Shown: positions 15,301 to 23,334 of the stretch, one piece after another
How the letters are laid out: every line of letters begins with the position of its first letter
Numbering within the stretch: the first letter of the stretch is position 1
Assembly (NCBI GenBank): GCA_019308645.1
Contig: JAFDHR010000011.1
Span: forward strand, 1 to 23,347
Length of the DNA: 23,347 nucleotides
DNA from: Deltaproteobacteria bacterium
Lineage (GTDB): Bacteria; Desulfobacterota; DSM-4660; Desulfatiglandales; B25-G16
Direction: 5' to 3'
Notes under the pieces: generated by a model
Told to the model about the DNA's origin: nothing
The model's database searches: none
What the model saw: only the letters and a program-made list of their open reading frames with translations
Translations under genes and position numbers: made by a program

Positions 15301-15960
15301 ATGGAAAGGCATTTTGAAAAGGAGTTACATGCATTAAAGGAGAACCTTCTTAAGATGGGGGCTTTGGTAGAGCAGGCCATCGCCAACTCTATAAAATCTC
15401 TTGTAGAAAGGGATTCAGAACTGGCAGAAAAGACCATTCAGTCCGATAGCCAAATTGACGAATTGGAGATAAAGCTGGAGGAGATGGCTATAAGACTCCT
15501 GGCCTTAAGGCAGCCCATGGCCAAAGACTTGAGGTTCATTGTCAAGGGAACTAAAATTGTAACTGACCTGGAACGAATGGGAGATCTGGCAGTCAATATC
15601 TGTGAGAGGGCATTGGAGCTCAACAAAGAACCGACTCTGAAGCCATATATTGATCTGCCCAGAATGGCAGAAAAAGCACAGCTCATGCTAAAAGAGGCAC
15701 TGGATGCCTTTGTAAGAGAAGATACTGAAATTGCCCTTAAGGTATGCCAGGATGACCAATTGATCGATGATTTGAATAATCAGATTTTCAGGGAATTACT
15801 CACCTTTATGTTAGAGGATCCCCGGACCATCTCAAGGGCTATCCGGATAAGCTTCATCTCCAAGTATATAGAGAGAATCGGGGATCACGCAACCAATATT
15901 GCCGAGGATGTAATCTATATGGTAAAGGCCAAAGACATCAGGCACGGGCATACTGATTAA
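15301..15960 (+). CDS. phoU: Phosphate-signalling regulator PhoU
   Basis: PhoU links the Pst transporter to the PhoR kinase and keeps the Pho response off when phosphate is plentiful. The 219 residues form two similar three-helix PhoU repeats (about 5-105 and 115-210), each with the conserved metal/acidic stretch: TDLERMGDLAVNICERA (88-104) and KYIERIGDHATNIAEDV (189-205). The start has AAGGAG eight bases upstream and is 11 bases from the pstB stop, so the two are co-translated. Placement next to phoB and phoR completes the signalling chain. Confidence 0.96.
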   Translation: MERHFEKELHALKENLLKMGALVEQAIANSIKSLVERDSELAEKTIQSDSQIDELEIKLEEMAIRLLALRQPMAKDLRFIVKGTKIVTDLERMGDLAVNICERALELNKEPTLKPYIDLPRMAEKAQLMLKEALDAFVREDTEIALKVCQDDQLIDDLNNQIFRELLTFMLEDPRTISRAIRISFISKYIERIGDHATNIAEDVIYMVKAKDIRHGHTD

Positions 15961-16028
15961 GCAACTTGGTTTTATGAATAAGAGATGCTATTATTCCATA
16001 AAAAAGATTAGATATATGTGGGGTTTTT

Positions 16029-16718
16029 ATGTCTAGGAAAAAGATCTTGGTGGTAGATGATGAGAAGGATATTGTGGAACTGGTCAGATTTAACCTGGAA
16101 AGAGATGGCTTTAAGGTAATTTCTTCTTACAATGGAGAAGATGCCTTGAGATTGGTCAAAAGTCAGTTACCTGATCTAATTATTCTTGATCTCATGCTTC
16201 CGGGTATGGATGGTCTTGAGGTCTGCCGAATCTTAAAAAAAGACTCCTCTACCTTTTCTATTCCCATAATTATGCTTACTGCCAAGGGAGAGGAGACGGA
16301 TATTGTAGTGGGACTTGAACTGGGTGCCGATGATTATATTACCAAGCCATTCGGGATTAAGGAGATGATTGCCAGGGTTAAAACTGCCTTAAGGAGGTTT
16401 AGTCAACATGAAAGAAAGAAAGGTAAAATCATAGCAGCGGACCTGACTATAGATACTGAAAATTTTGAAGCAACATGGAAGGATATCCCTCTGGAGTTGA
16501 CCACTACTGAGTTCAAGCTGCTACTTTTTTTAGCCCAAAAAGAAGGTAGGGTGCTCACCCGACAGCAACTTTTAGATGGGGTTCTGGGAGAGGATGCCTT
16601 TGTAACCGAGAGAACAGTAGATGTCCATGTCAGAAGACTTAGAGACAAGCTAAAAGAGGCCTCTCCTTTTATTGTTACCAGAAGAGGTATTGGCTATATG
16701 TTTCAGATAGATAAATAG
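16029..16718 (+). CDS. phoB: Phosphate-regulon response regulator PhoB (OmpR family)
   Basis: PhoB activates Pho promoters when phosphorylated by PhoR. The receiver domain (about 1-120) shows acidic D10-D11, phosphoacceptor D54 (LIILDLMLPGMDG), T84 (IMLTAKGEE) and K106 (YITKPFG). The C-terminal winged helix (about 135-228) ends with ERTVDVHVRRLRDKLKE, then FIVTRRGIGYMF, the OmpR/PhoB recognition helix and wing. The 229 residues match PhoB. GGGG lies just upstream of the ATG. No 11-base-periodic Pho sites are visible directly upstream, so autoregulation would rely on read-through from pstS. The three Pho-box arrays in this window are its likely targets. Confidence 0.95.
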   Translation: MSRKKILVVDDEKDIVELVRFNLERDGFKVISSYNGEDALRLVKSQLPDLIILDLMLPGMDGLEVCRILKKDSSTFSIPIIMLTAKGEETDIVVGLELGADDYITKPFGIKEMIARVKTALRRFSQHERKKGKIIAADLTIDTENFEATWKDIPLELTTTEFKLLLFLAQKEGRVLTRQQLLDGVLGEDAFVTERTVDVHVRRLRDKLKEASPFIVTRRGIGYMFQIDK

Positions 16719-16719
16719 A

Positions 16720-16877
16720 AACATTGTAACTGTTCAGGTAGCCACCAAGACACAAAGGGTGTTAAATGGTCAATATAAAATTATCAATTATCAATTTTAA
16801 ATTGCTAATTTTAAATTGTAAATTGTCTAATCTTAGTGACTTCGTGGCTTAGTGGCTGAATAGTAACGAAACATTTA
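16720..16877. repeat. Palindromic intergenic repeat, AGCCACCAAGACAC type (copy 2)
   Basis: Left arm TGTAACTGTTCAGGTAGCC followed by ACCAAGACACAAAG, and right arm CTTAGTGACTTCGTGG, then CTTAGTGGCTGAATAGTAAC, are inversely related over about 30 bases. The core has TATCAATTATCAATTTTAAA-like words. It occupies the phoB-phoR gap and is related to the copy at 8661-8719. Confidence 0.75.
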
Positions 16878-16884
16878 AGAAATC

Positions 16885-18669
16885 ATGTCTGGTAAAAAAA
16901 TTATCTGGAAATTCTTTTTTATCCAAACGGTACTCATCCTTATCTCTCTTACTATCATTGGGATATATGTCAGCTTTTCCTTTAAGGAATATTATATAAG
17001 GGCAATTACCACCCAGCTTAAGTCCAACGCTCTCCTGATAAGAGATATAGTTAAAGCTGATATACAGGAAAAGGAGATAGAAAGGGTCGATTTGCTTACC
17101 AAAAGATTGGGCAGAGAAATCAATACCCGGCTTACTATTATAAATCCTGAGGGTATTGTTCTGGGGGATTCGGAAGAGAACCCCCAAAAAATGGAAAATC
17201 ACAGTGACAGGCCGGAAATAAAAGAGGCAATAAAGGGAAGAATAGGAAAAAGTAGCCGGTATAGTACAACCTTGAAAAAGGATATGATGTATCTGGCCTT
17301 AACTATCAGGGATCCTACCCATCGCCTTATTGGAGTAGTAAGGGTTTCTCTTCCTTTAGATGAACTTGAAGATAGAGTTGGCCAAATCTACAGGATAATC
17401 GGTTGGGGTGGCTTGCTGGCCGTTATAATCTCCCTTGGGATATCATTTGCCCTGGCAAGAAGAGTAAGCAGGCCCATAAGTCAGATGGCTCAGGCAGCTA
17501 AGATGATCTCAAAAGGAGATCTCTCCCAGAGGATAAGAGTGGATTCCCGGGATGAGGTAGGGGATCTGGCCCGTTCATTTAACCGGATGAGTGAGGAGTT
17601 GGAAAAACAGATGGGAGACCTTGCCAGGGAAGTAAGTGAAAAAGAAGCGGTCCTTTCCTCCATGGTTGAAGGAGTGTTGGCAATTGATCGAGATGAACAT
17701 GTAATTCTTATTAATATGGCTGCCCAAAGAATGCTTGAACTTAGGCCGGATGATACCCTTGGAAAATTTCACTGGGAGGTGATCAGAAATTCAGAAATCA
17801 ACAATCTTTTTAAAGAAATTTTGAAAACCCAGGGGCAAAAAGAGGTAGAATTTCAGATTGGCCCTCTGGATGAAAGGGCATTCATGGTACATGCAGCACC
17901 CATCAGAGCCAAGGGAGGAAATATCTTAGGGGTAGTGGCAGTCTTTCACGATGTTACCGAGATTAGAAGACTGGAAAAGGTGAGAATGGAGTTTGTTGCA
18001 AATGTCTCCCATGAACTTAGGACTCCTCTTACCTCGATTAAGGGATTTGTGGAAACCTTGAAAAGAGGAGCACTTGATGAGGGACAAAATGCCCTAAATT
18101 TTCTGGATATTATTGAAAGACATACCGATAGATTGAATCGATTGATTACTGATCTTTTGGAACTTTCCCGTGTTGAAACTGGAAAGAAGAGGATGAATTT
18201 TCAGCCGATAAAGGTTGAAGAGCTAATAAATAGAGCAGTTTCCCATTTTATGGGGATCTCGAATAAAAAACTCCGGAAGATAAAATGTGATATTCCCTCT
18301 GATCTACCTATGGTCTTGGCCGATGAAGAGGGCGTTGAAACCGTGCTGAAAAACCTCCTGGATAATGCCATAAGATATACCCCTGAAAAGGGAGAAATTG
18401 ACATCATTTCTACTGATAAGGATGATTATATCGAGATAGCAGTGGTAGATAATGGGATAGGAATCCCCTTAAAAGATCTTCCTCGTATATTCGAGAGATT
18501 CTATTGTGTGGATAAGGCCAGATCCAGGGAATTGGGAGGAACTGGTCTGGGGCTATCCATAGTTAAGCACATCATCGAAGCCCACGGGGGGACAGTAAGT
18601 GTAGCGAGCGAAGTCGGGAAAGGATCGAGATTCACCTTTACCCTATCAAAAGTTTCAAAACCGGGATAA
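16885..18669 (+). CDS. phoR: Phosphate-regulon sensor histidine kinase PhoR
   Basis: A membrane sensor kinase that phosphorylates PhoB. Order of domains in 594 residues: membrane helix 1 (about 9-31), an extracytoplasmic domain (32-168), membrane helix 2 (171-191), HAMP (193-245), PAS (255-360), HisKA with H376 (FVANVSHELRTPLTSIKGF), and the ATPase domain with N-box NLLDNAIRYTP (490-500), G1 DNGIGIP (522-528) and G2 GGTGLGLS (551-558). All catalytic motifs are intact. The sizeable extracytoplasmic domain is of the Gram-positive/PhoR-PnpS style rather than the short E. coli PhoR style; signal input probably still passes through PhoU and Pst. It follows phoB after a 166-bp repeat and ends ten bases from the convergent cooC gene. 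Confidence 0.93.
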   Translation: MSGKKIIWKFFFIQTVLILISLTIIGIYVSFSFKEYYIRAITTQLKSNALLIRDIVKADIQEKEIERVDLLTKRLGREINTRLTIINPEGIVLGDSEENPQKMENHSDRPEIKEAIKGRIGKSSRYSTTLKKDMMYLALTIRDPTHRLIGVVRVSLPLDELEDRVGQIYRIIGWGGLLAVIISLGISFALARRVSRPISQMAQAAKMISKGDLSQRIRVDSRDEVGDLARSFNRMSEELEKQMGDLAREVSEKEAVLSSMVEGVLAIDRDEHVILINMAAQRMLELRPDDTLGKFHWEVIRNSEINNLFKEILKTQGQKEVEFQIGPLDERAFMVHAAPIRAKGGNILGVVAVFHDVTEIRRLEKVRMEFVANVSHELRTPLTSIKGFVETLKRGALDEGQNALNFLDIIERHTDRLNRLITDLLELSRVETGKKRMNFQPIKVEELINRAVSHFMGISNKKLRKIKCDIPSDLPMVLADEEGVETVLKNLLDNAIRYTPEKGEIDIISTDKDDYIEIAVVDNGIGIPLKDLPRIFERFYCVDKARSRELGGTGLGLSIVKHIIEAHGGTVSVASEVGKGSRFTFTLSKVSKPG

Positions 18670-18679
18670 AGACTCATTT

Positions 18680-19441
18680 TTAGTTGAAATGGCCTTCCAT
18701 CATTTCAGAGACAATTTTTAGACCCTCAGGATTCAGGTCATAAGGAGGCTTATTATCTAAATCCGCCTCTATAATAGTATCGTTGTATGGCAGAAACCCT
18801 AAGAAATTAAAGCCATCCATATTGTTAAGCAGGAAATCCTTATCTTTTTGAGACCTGATCTTATTTCCAACAATGAGCAAATCCTTGATTCCCAGCTCTT
18901 GAGATAATCTCTTTATCTCCCCGGCAGTTTCCAGACTTCTTCTTCCCGGCTCAACAACCACTATCATTTTATCAACGGCTCGGGCCGTTCCTCTGCCTAA
19001 ATGCTCAAGCCCTGCCTCCATATCCATAACCACAACCTCATCCCGAATAAGTAGTAAATGAGTGATAAGAACCTTTAAGAGAACGCTCTCAGGGCAAATA
19101 CAACCACCTTCTGCTGTCTTGACACCGCCTAATACCATTAGTTTTACCCCATCGGCGTCTACGGAAAGCTTTTCCGGCAAATCACTTACCTTCGGGTTTA
19201 TCTTAAAAAAGCCCCCCATAGTCCCAACCTTTGAATCAGTCCTTTCCTCGATAAGGGATTTCATCTTAGAGATAGGCGTTATTTTAGAGGCATTCTTTGC
19301 GCCCAGGGCCTGGGCGAGATTTGCGTCAGGGTCCGCATCAATGGCCAGGACAGTTTTCCCCCTCATTTGCAAGGATTTTATCAGGAATGCGGCAAATGTT
19401 GTTTTGCCCACACCTCCTTTGCCGCTAATAGCAATTTTCAT
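18680..19441 (-). CDS. cooC: CooC-type ATPase (CO dehydrogenase nickel-insertion/maturation factor)
   Basis: CooC/AcsF proteins are MinD-like ATPases that deliver nickel to CO dehydrogenase or acetyl-CoA synthase. The 253 residues start with the deviant Walker A GKGGVGKTT (7-15), followed by IDADPDANLAQALG (34-47), the CooC-specific CxC nickel site C114-I-C116 (EGGCICPES) and VVMDMEAGLEHLGRGTA around 136-152. This distinguishes it from ordinary ParA or NifH-like proteins. It implies a nickel CO dehydrogenase elsewhere in the genome, hence anaerobic carbonyl or Wood-Ljungdahl metabolism. It lies 158 bases downstream of the DUF3786 gene in the same direction and converges on phoR. Confidence 0.9.
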   Translation of the reverse strand: MKIAISGKGGVGKTTFAAFLIKSLQMRGKTVLAIDADPDANLAQALGAKNASKITPISKMKSLIEERTDSKVGTMGGFFKINPKVSDLPEKLSVDADGVKLMVLGGVKTAEGGCICPESVLLKVLITHLLLIRDEVVVMDMEAGLEHLGRGTARAVDKMIVVVEPGRRSLETAGEIKRLSQELGIKDLLIVGNKIRSQKDKDFLLNNMDGFNFLGFLPYNDTIIEADLDNKPPYDLNPEGLKIVSEMMEGHFN

Positions 19442-19454
19442 AATATTACCAATC

Positions 19455-19535
19455 TTTAGTTATCCGTTATCCGTTCATCGAGATACACTAAGGTCTATCT
19501 AATGTCAACGGACAACAGACAACGGTAAACATGAG
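19455..19535. repeat. Inverted intergenic repeat, TTATCCGTTATCCGTT type
   Basis: Left arm GTTATCCGTTATCCGTTC and right arm GTCAACGGACAACAGACAAC, followed by GGTAAAC, are inverse relatives built from short CCGTT/AACGG words. It fills the gap between the DUF3786 gene and cooC. Confidence 0.65.
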
Positions 19536-19599
19536 TATTGTCCAAGGGTAAAAGGGCAGCAATTCCCATAAATTGACCTCTGTATACTTCCTGCTGACA

Positions 19600-20226
19600 C
19601 TACCTGGCCTTTGCTATCAGAGGATACACAATCATGCTGACGAGTTCAGAAATATCCTCGGCAGAGAGAAGATTATCCTTGATTGAGTTATCAAATAAAA
19701 TTGTTCCATTAGGTGGGAATTCCTCATCTCCTCGCCATATAATAAGGGTTATGGGTATCTTTGGAAACGCCTGAATAGTGATAGATACATCTCCCATGGA
19801 TGCTGTTTGCGCAGCAAAAAGTTCCTGTGCCACTATCGGTAACTTATCCGGATTTTCACCAAACGCGGCAATAAATGGATCTCTTGATCTGGCGTTAAAG
19901 GAGCCAAGATAAAACCTTGCTGAAGGAATTTCCTGATAGGCAATAAGCTCTCCTGTCAGATCTTCTTTTTTAGCGTTATTCAGGTAATGCAATATCAATA
20001 TTTTTTCTTTTATCGCCATCTCTTTATCCGAATCCTGCGAGAATATGAGATCCGGCCAGCTAATACTAATCATCCGATTCAAGAACATAATTTGTATACT
20101 GTCCGGCTTATTGGGTTTTTCAATAAACTGACCGCCGCTTAGCCGACACAGATGTAATGGATTTTTATTGCTTATTTCCTCTTTCCCAATCTCGAGGGCC
20201 TTTTTATAGTCATCTATTCTTGCCAT
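19600..20226 (-). CDS. DUF3786 domain protein
   Basis: The 208 residues match my recollection of DUF3786: an N-terminal helix (YKKALEIGKEEI), then ISWPDLIF, LILHYLNNA, the core EIPSARFYLGSFNARSRDPFIAAFG, and IQAFPKIPITLIIWRGDEEFPPNGTILFD with a helical C-terminus. The domain is found in anaerobes, alone or fused to Fe-S domains of corrinoid proteins, and its biochemical role is unknown. No signal peptide or membrane helix is present. Position directly upstream of cooC supports a link to CO dehydrogenase or corrinoid C1 metabolism, by association only. The ATG at 20226 gives a normal-looking N-terminus; the ribosome site is weak. Confidence 0.75.
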   Translation of the reverse strand: MARIDDYKKALEIGKEEISNKNPLHLCRLSGGQFIEKPNKPDSIQIMFLNRMISISWPDLIFSQDSDKEMAIKEKILILHYLNNAKKEDLTGELIAYQEIPSARFYLGSFNARSRDPFIAAFGENPDKLPIVAQELFAAQTASMGDVSITIQAFPKIPITLIIWRGDEEFPPNGTILFDNSIKDNLLSAEDISELVSMIVYPLIAKAR

Positions 20227-20358
20227 TTTGTTCTGGCCTTGTAAAATTTTTTGATTTTGCTATAAATAAAATATTGCAAAGGCAATCTGTAAAATCGTTA
20301 AATAACCTTAGGATTATTTTATTTAAGTAAAAGCGAATAAAAAGTCAATGAGATTGCT

Positions 20359-21069
20359 ATGAAAAGAAAGAAAAAAAAGGGGCGGATTCATCATACAAGG
20401 AATAAAAAAGAAGAAGACAGGACGTTTTTTGATAATCCATTTAAGGGCGTAGGTGAAGATTTTAAAGATATTGATAAACGAAAAAAGCCTGTTTTGCCAC
20501 ATTCTTTATCTGAGAGTAATAGGGAAAAAAGTGATGAGGATTTCTTCCAGTCAGCAATGAAAGATGTTATCCCCTTAAAGGATGATAAAAATAAAATTAT
20601 AACGGCCTTTGTAAAAGAAGAGACGTTACCTGAACGGTCTTTTAAGCCTCATAAGAGGGCAGGAGAAGATTTTTCAAAACTGGTGAAAGAATCGAGAGCC
20701 TGGGATATTTCTTTCAGTGATGAATATATGGAGGGAGCAGTTTCTGGTGTTGGTCCGAAGATCATGAAAAGGCTCAAGAGAGGTGAATTTTCCGTTCAGG
20801 ACTATATTGATCTGCATGGCTTGACAAAAAAAGAGGCAGAAACTGTTGTTGATGAATTTATAATCAAGAGTTATCATAAAAGTATGAGGTGCGTGCTTAT
20901 TGTTCACGGAAGAGGGTTAGGCTCTCTTAATCATCAGCCAGCCATAAAAACGGAGCTTCCGGTGTGGTTTAGAAGGGGAATTTTAAAAAAAATAGTTCTG
21001 GCATTTGTCACTGCTAAGCCCTGTGATGGGGGAGCAGGTGCGTTATATGTCTTATTGAAGAAGAGATGA
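20359..21069 (+). CDS. Smr-domain protein (MutS2 C-terminal-like endonuclease family)
   Basis: Stand-alone Smr proteins carry the small MutS-related domain, which in several proteins nicks or binds nucleic acid. Here the domain covers about residues 147-236 with all signature motifs: DLHG (151-154, in YIDLHGLTKKEAE), HGRG (183-186, VLIVHGRGLG) and GGAGALYVLLKK (224-235). The first 140 residues are highly charged and probably disordered, starting with a Lys/Arg-rich stretch (KRKKKKGR, then IHHTRNKK) that could bind RNA or DNA. It is divergent from DUF3786 and upstream of coaE, from which a repeat region separates it. The cellular role is not known. Confidence 0.87.
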   Translation: MKRKKKKGRIHHTRNKKEEDRTFFDNPFKGVGEDFKDIDKRKKPVLPHSLSESNREKSDEDFFQSAMKDVIPLKDDKNKIITAFVKEETLPERSFKPHKRAGEDFSKLVKESRAWDISFSDEYMEGAVSGVGPKIMKRLKRGEFSVQDYIDLHGLTKKEAETVVDEFIIKSYHKSMRCVLIVHGRGLGSLNHQPAIKTELPVWFRRGILKKIVLAFVTAKPCDGGAGALYVLLKKR

Positions 21070-21142
21070 CTCACGTTATAAGTGAGCCCGCCCTTACAAA
21101 TAAATTTGAGCTCAAAGGGGCAGAAAGGTTTTGTGGGATATG

Positions 21143-21399
21143 ACTCAATGTCAAATTTCAAAATCCAAATTTCAAACCCGCCTGCCAGATGGCGGGCAGG
21201 TCAATGTCAAATATCAAATGACTAAATTGAGTAAAAGCCTGGACTATTATGAATCCTGCCGTCGCCGGATTCAATACGTTTTGTCATTTTGTCATTTGGA
21301 TTTCACCTGCCCGCAATGCTTCGCAACGCGAGGCGGGCGGGTTTGGCATTTGGGCTTTGGCATTTGGTCAATTCCGGCTTGTCCGGTTTAGGCACTTAT
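21143..21399. repeat. Mosaic intergenic repeat region between the Smr gene and coaE (copy 2 of TCAAA type)
   Basis: Left part: AATGTCAAATTTCAAAATCC, then a GC-rich hairpin module CCCGCCTGCC-AGAT-GGCGGGCAGG (21177-21200). Right part: the inverse, with TTTTGTCATTTTGTCATTTGG, CACCTGCCCGC and GGCGGGCGGGTTTGGCATTTGG. Small hairpins (AATCC/GGATT near 21251-21271; CCGG words near 21374-21387) lie between and after. The region ends in TTTAGGCACTTAT, a fragment of the repeat also found between ispA and dxs. No gene is visible from 21070 to 21400. A five-base CTCAC/GTGAG hairpin at 21071-21087 follows the Smr stop but has no T run. Confidence 0.75.
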
Positions 21400-21400
21400 C

Positions 21401-22066
21401 ATGATAATAATAGGGCTGACAGGTGGTATAGGGAGTGGAAAAAGTTCTGTGGCAGAGATGTTTAAAGATGAGGGGGTATATGTAATTGATTTTGATTATC
21501 TTGCCCGTGTTGTTGTGGAGCCTGACACGCCTGCCTGGAGAGATATTGTTGACTATTTTGGTCAGGGAATCCTATCTCCTGACAGAACCCTGAATCGTTC
21601 TAAGCTTGCAGAAATTGTCTTTTCTGATGCACAGAGCCGAAAGGCCCTGGAAGGCTTTACCCACCCCAGGATATTTGAGAAAAGAGACACCTTATTTAAG
21701 GACATTAAAAAGAAAGACCCGAAAGCTATTGTTATTGTAGATATTCCCCTTTTATTTGAATTGAGGTTGAAAAAAAAATTTGATAAGGTTATTCTAGTCT
21801 ATGTATCAAGAGATGTTCAAATTAAGAGAGCGATGCAACGAGGCGTTCTCACAAAAGAAGAGGTAGAAAAAAGGTTAAAGGCCCAGATTCCTATAGAGGA
21901 GAAGAAATTACTTTCGGATTACATCATAAATAACGAAGGGAGCCTGAAGAATACCAGGGATCAGGTAAGAAAGGTGATCTCCGAATACAAGAAGTTAGTT
22001 GACAAATGCCAGTACATCAATAACAGCACGAAGTGCCAGTACAACGATAACACAATAGTTCTTTGA
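21401..22066 (+). CDS. coaE: Dephospho-CoA kinase, with IS-derived C-terminal tail
   Basis: CoaE phosphorylates dephospho-CoA to coenzyme A, the last step of CoA synthesis. The P-loop GGIGSGKSS (8-16), DFDYLA (30-35), EGFTHPRIF (84-92), VIVDIPLLFE (111-120) with lid residues RAMQRG (143-148) and the RLKAQIP segment (158-164) match the family. Native sequence runs to about residue 199, a normal CoaE length; the last 21 residues (DKCQYINN, then STKCQYNDNTIVL) are translated from the left end of the insertion sequence starting at 22000. Catalytic parts are complete, so the enzyme is probably functional. The start lies directly after an intergenic repeat and has little ribosome-site signal. Confidence 0.94.
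   Translation: MIIIGLTGGIGSGKSSVAEMFKDEGVYVIDFDYLARVVVEPDTPAWRDIVDYFGQGILSPDRTLNRSKLAEIVFSDAQSRKALEGFTHPRIFEKRDTLFKDIKKKDPKAIVIVDIPLLFELRLKKKFDKVILVYVSRDVQIKRAMQRGVLTKEEVEKRLKAQIPIEEKKLLSDYIINNEGSLKNTRDQVRKVISEYKKLVDKCQYINNSTKCQYNDNTIVL
21994..21999. repeat. Probable target-site duplication, left copy (GTTAGT)
   Basis: GTTAGT abuts the left end of the insertion sequence, and the same six bases occupy 23342-23347 directly after the right end. The duplication may be longer: the right copy runs into the window edge. Confidence 0.6.
22007..22053 (+). repeat. Left-end transposase-binding units (two, 27-base step)
   Basis: Units at 22007-22026 and 22034-22053 both start TGCCAGTACA and continue with ATAACA. 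They lie inside the coaE reading frame, giving the repeated CQY residues of its tail. Confidence 0.8.
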
Positions 22067-22094
22067 CAATCGAATAGCCATAAGATTCAATTTC

Positions 22095-23255
22095 ATGAAC
22101 AGCAATTACATACGCAGGCTGGCAGTAAAAAAGTATCTTAAGGGTGAAAGTGCGAGTGCCATTTGCGCATCATTTGGTAAATCAAGGTTTTGGCTCTACA
22201 AATGGGTCAAGCGATTCAACCCGAATAATCCAACTTGGTGTCAGGAGTATTCTAGACGGCCTAATAATACTCCTCATAGAACGTCGCTGGAGATCGAAGA
22301 GATTGTAAAAATGATTCGGCTCAATCTTTATAATAATGATCTGTTCTACGGAGCCCAAGCCATCTGTTGGGAGATGGAAGATTTGGGTGTATCTCCCTTG
22401 CCTTCAGAGCGGACGATTAACCGTATCCTAGCCCGAAACGATCTGACACATCGGAGAACAGGTCGATATGAACCTAAAGGGACACCTTATCCCGTACTGC
22501 CCTCTGGAAGGCCAAATCAAACCCATCAAGCGGACTTAGTGGGGCCACGTTTTCTACGAGGTCCTATCCGATTTTACAGTCAGAACGCCGTTGATATAGC
22601 AACAGGGAGAAGTGGCGTTGAAGCACTTTTGTGGAAAAATTCCCAGAACATAATCAACGCATTCTGGTCCATCTGGCATCGGCTGGGCATCCCTGAAAAC
22701 CTCCAAGTAGACAATGCACTGTTCTACTTCGGAAGCCGTAGATATCCCCGCGGTATGGGGGCATTGATCCGCTTATGCCTTAAACTCGGCATTGAGCTGT
22801 GGTTCATCCCCATGGCGGAACCTTGGAGAAACGGTGTGGTCGAGAAATTCAATGACCACTATGGAGAAAAATTTCTCAAAAAGGTCACCATGAGCAGTTT
22901 TGATGAACTGGCAGAAGGCTCCCTAGCCTTTGAGATCAGACACAATAGTCGATACCGATACAGTAAACTCGGAGGAAAAACTCCTTTAAAGGCCTTGGTT
23001 GATGCAAGAACCAATCTCTCTTTTCCTGTAGAGGAAAGACCTCCTGTTCACCCCCTGCCAAAACCTAAAACTGGGCGTTATCATCTGGTACGTTTGATCC
23101 GGGGTGATCGAAAACTCAATATTTTCGGCGAGATCTTTCCTGTTGCGCCTGAGCTCCAGTACGAATATGTTGTGGCTACTGTCGATGTCAAAGAACAAAA
23201 ACTTAAGCTTTTCCTGGGCCAATCCCAGGTCGATGAATTCCAATACAAATTATGA
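22095..23255 (+). CDS. DDE integrase-type transposase (HTH plus rve core)
   Basis: This 386-residue protein should cut and join the ends of the surrounding element. An N-terminal helix-turn-helix (about 5-42, LKGESASAICASFGKSRFWLYKWVKRF) is followed by a second helical DNA-binding segment (about 65-120). The retroviral-integrase core has D147 (HQADLVGP), D206 (LQVDNALFYFG) and E250 (WRNGVVEKFNDHY), a complete D-D-E triad. The C-terminal part (about 330-386, YHLVRLIRGDRKLNIFGEIF) resembles the small beta-barrel seen in IS481/Mu-like enzymes. The frame is intact, so the element may be mobile. The ribosome site before the ATG is weak, as is common for transposases. Confidence 0.92.
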   Translation: MNSNYIRRLAVKKYLKGESASAICASFGKSRFWLYKWVKRFNPNNPTWCQEYSRRPNNTPHRTSLEIEEIVKMIRLNLYNNDLFYGAQAICWEMEDLGVSPLPSERTINRILARNDLTHRRTGRYEPKGTPYPVLPSGRPNQTHQADLVGPRFLRGPIRFYSQNAVDIATGRSGVEALLWKNSQNIINAFWSIWHRLGIPENLQVDNALFYFGSRRYPRGMGALIRLCLKLGIELWFIPMAEPWRNGVVEKFNDHYGEKFLKKVTMSSFDELAEGSLAFEIRHNSRYRYSKLGGKTPLKALVDARTNLSFPVEERPPVHPLPKPKTGRYHLVRLIRGDRKLNIFGEIFPVAPELQYEYVVATVDVKEQKLKLFLGQSQVDEFQYKL

Positions 23256-23287
23256 TAAAAATATATACACTTTAGTAAATATTGTAA

Positions 23288-23334
23288 GTGTTAGCGATGT
23301 TATGGCACAAAGAAGTGTTATCGATGTTGTGGCA
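23288..23334 (-). repeat. Right-end transposase-binding units (two, 27-base step)
   Basis: Read on the minus strand, units start at 23334 (TGCCACAACATCGATAACAC) and 23307 (TGCCATAACATCGCTAACAC). The spacing is identical to the left end, showing a defined two-site architecture. Confidence 0.85.
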
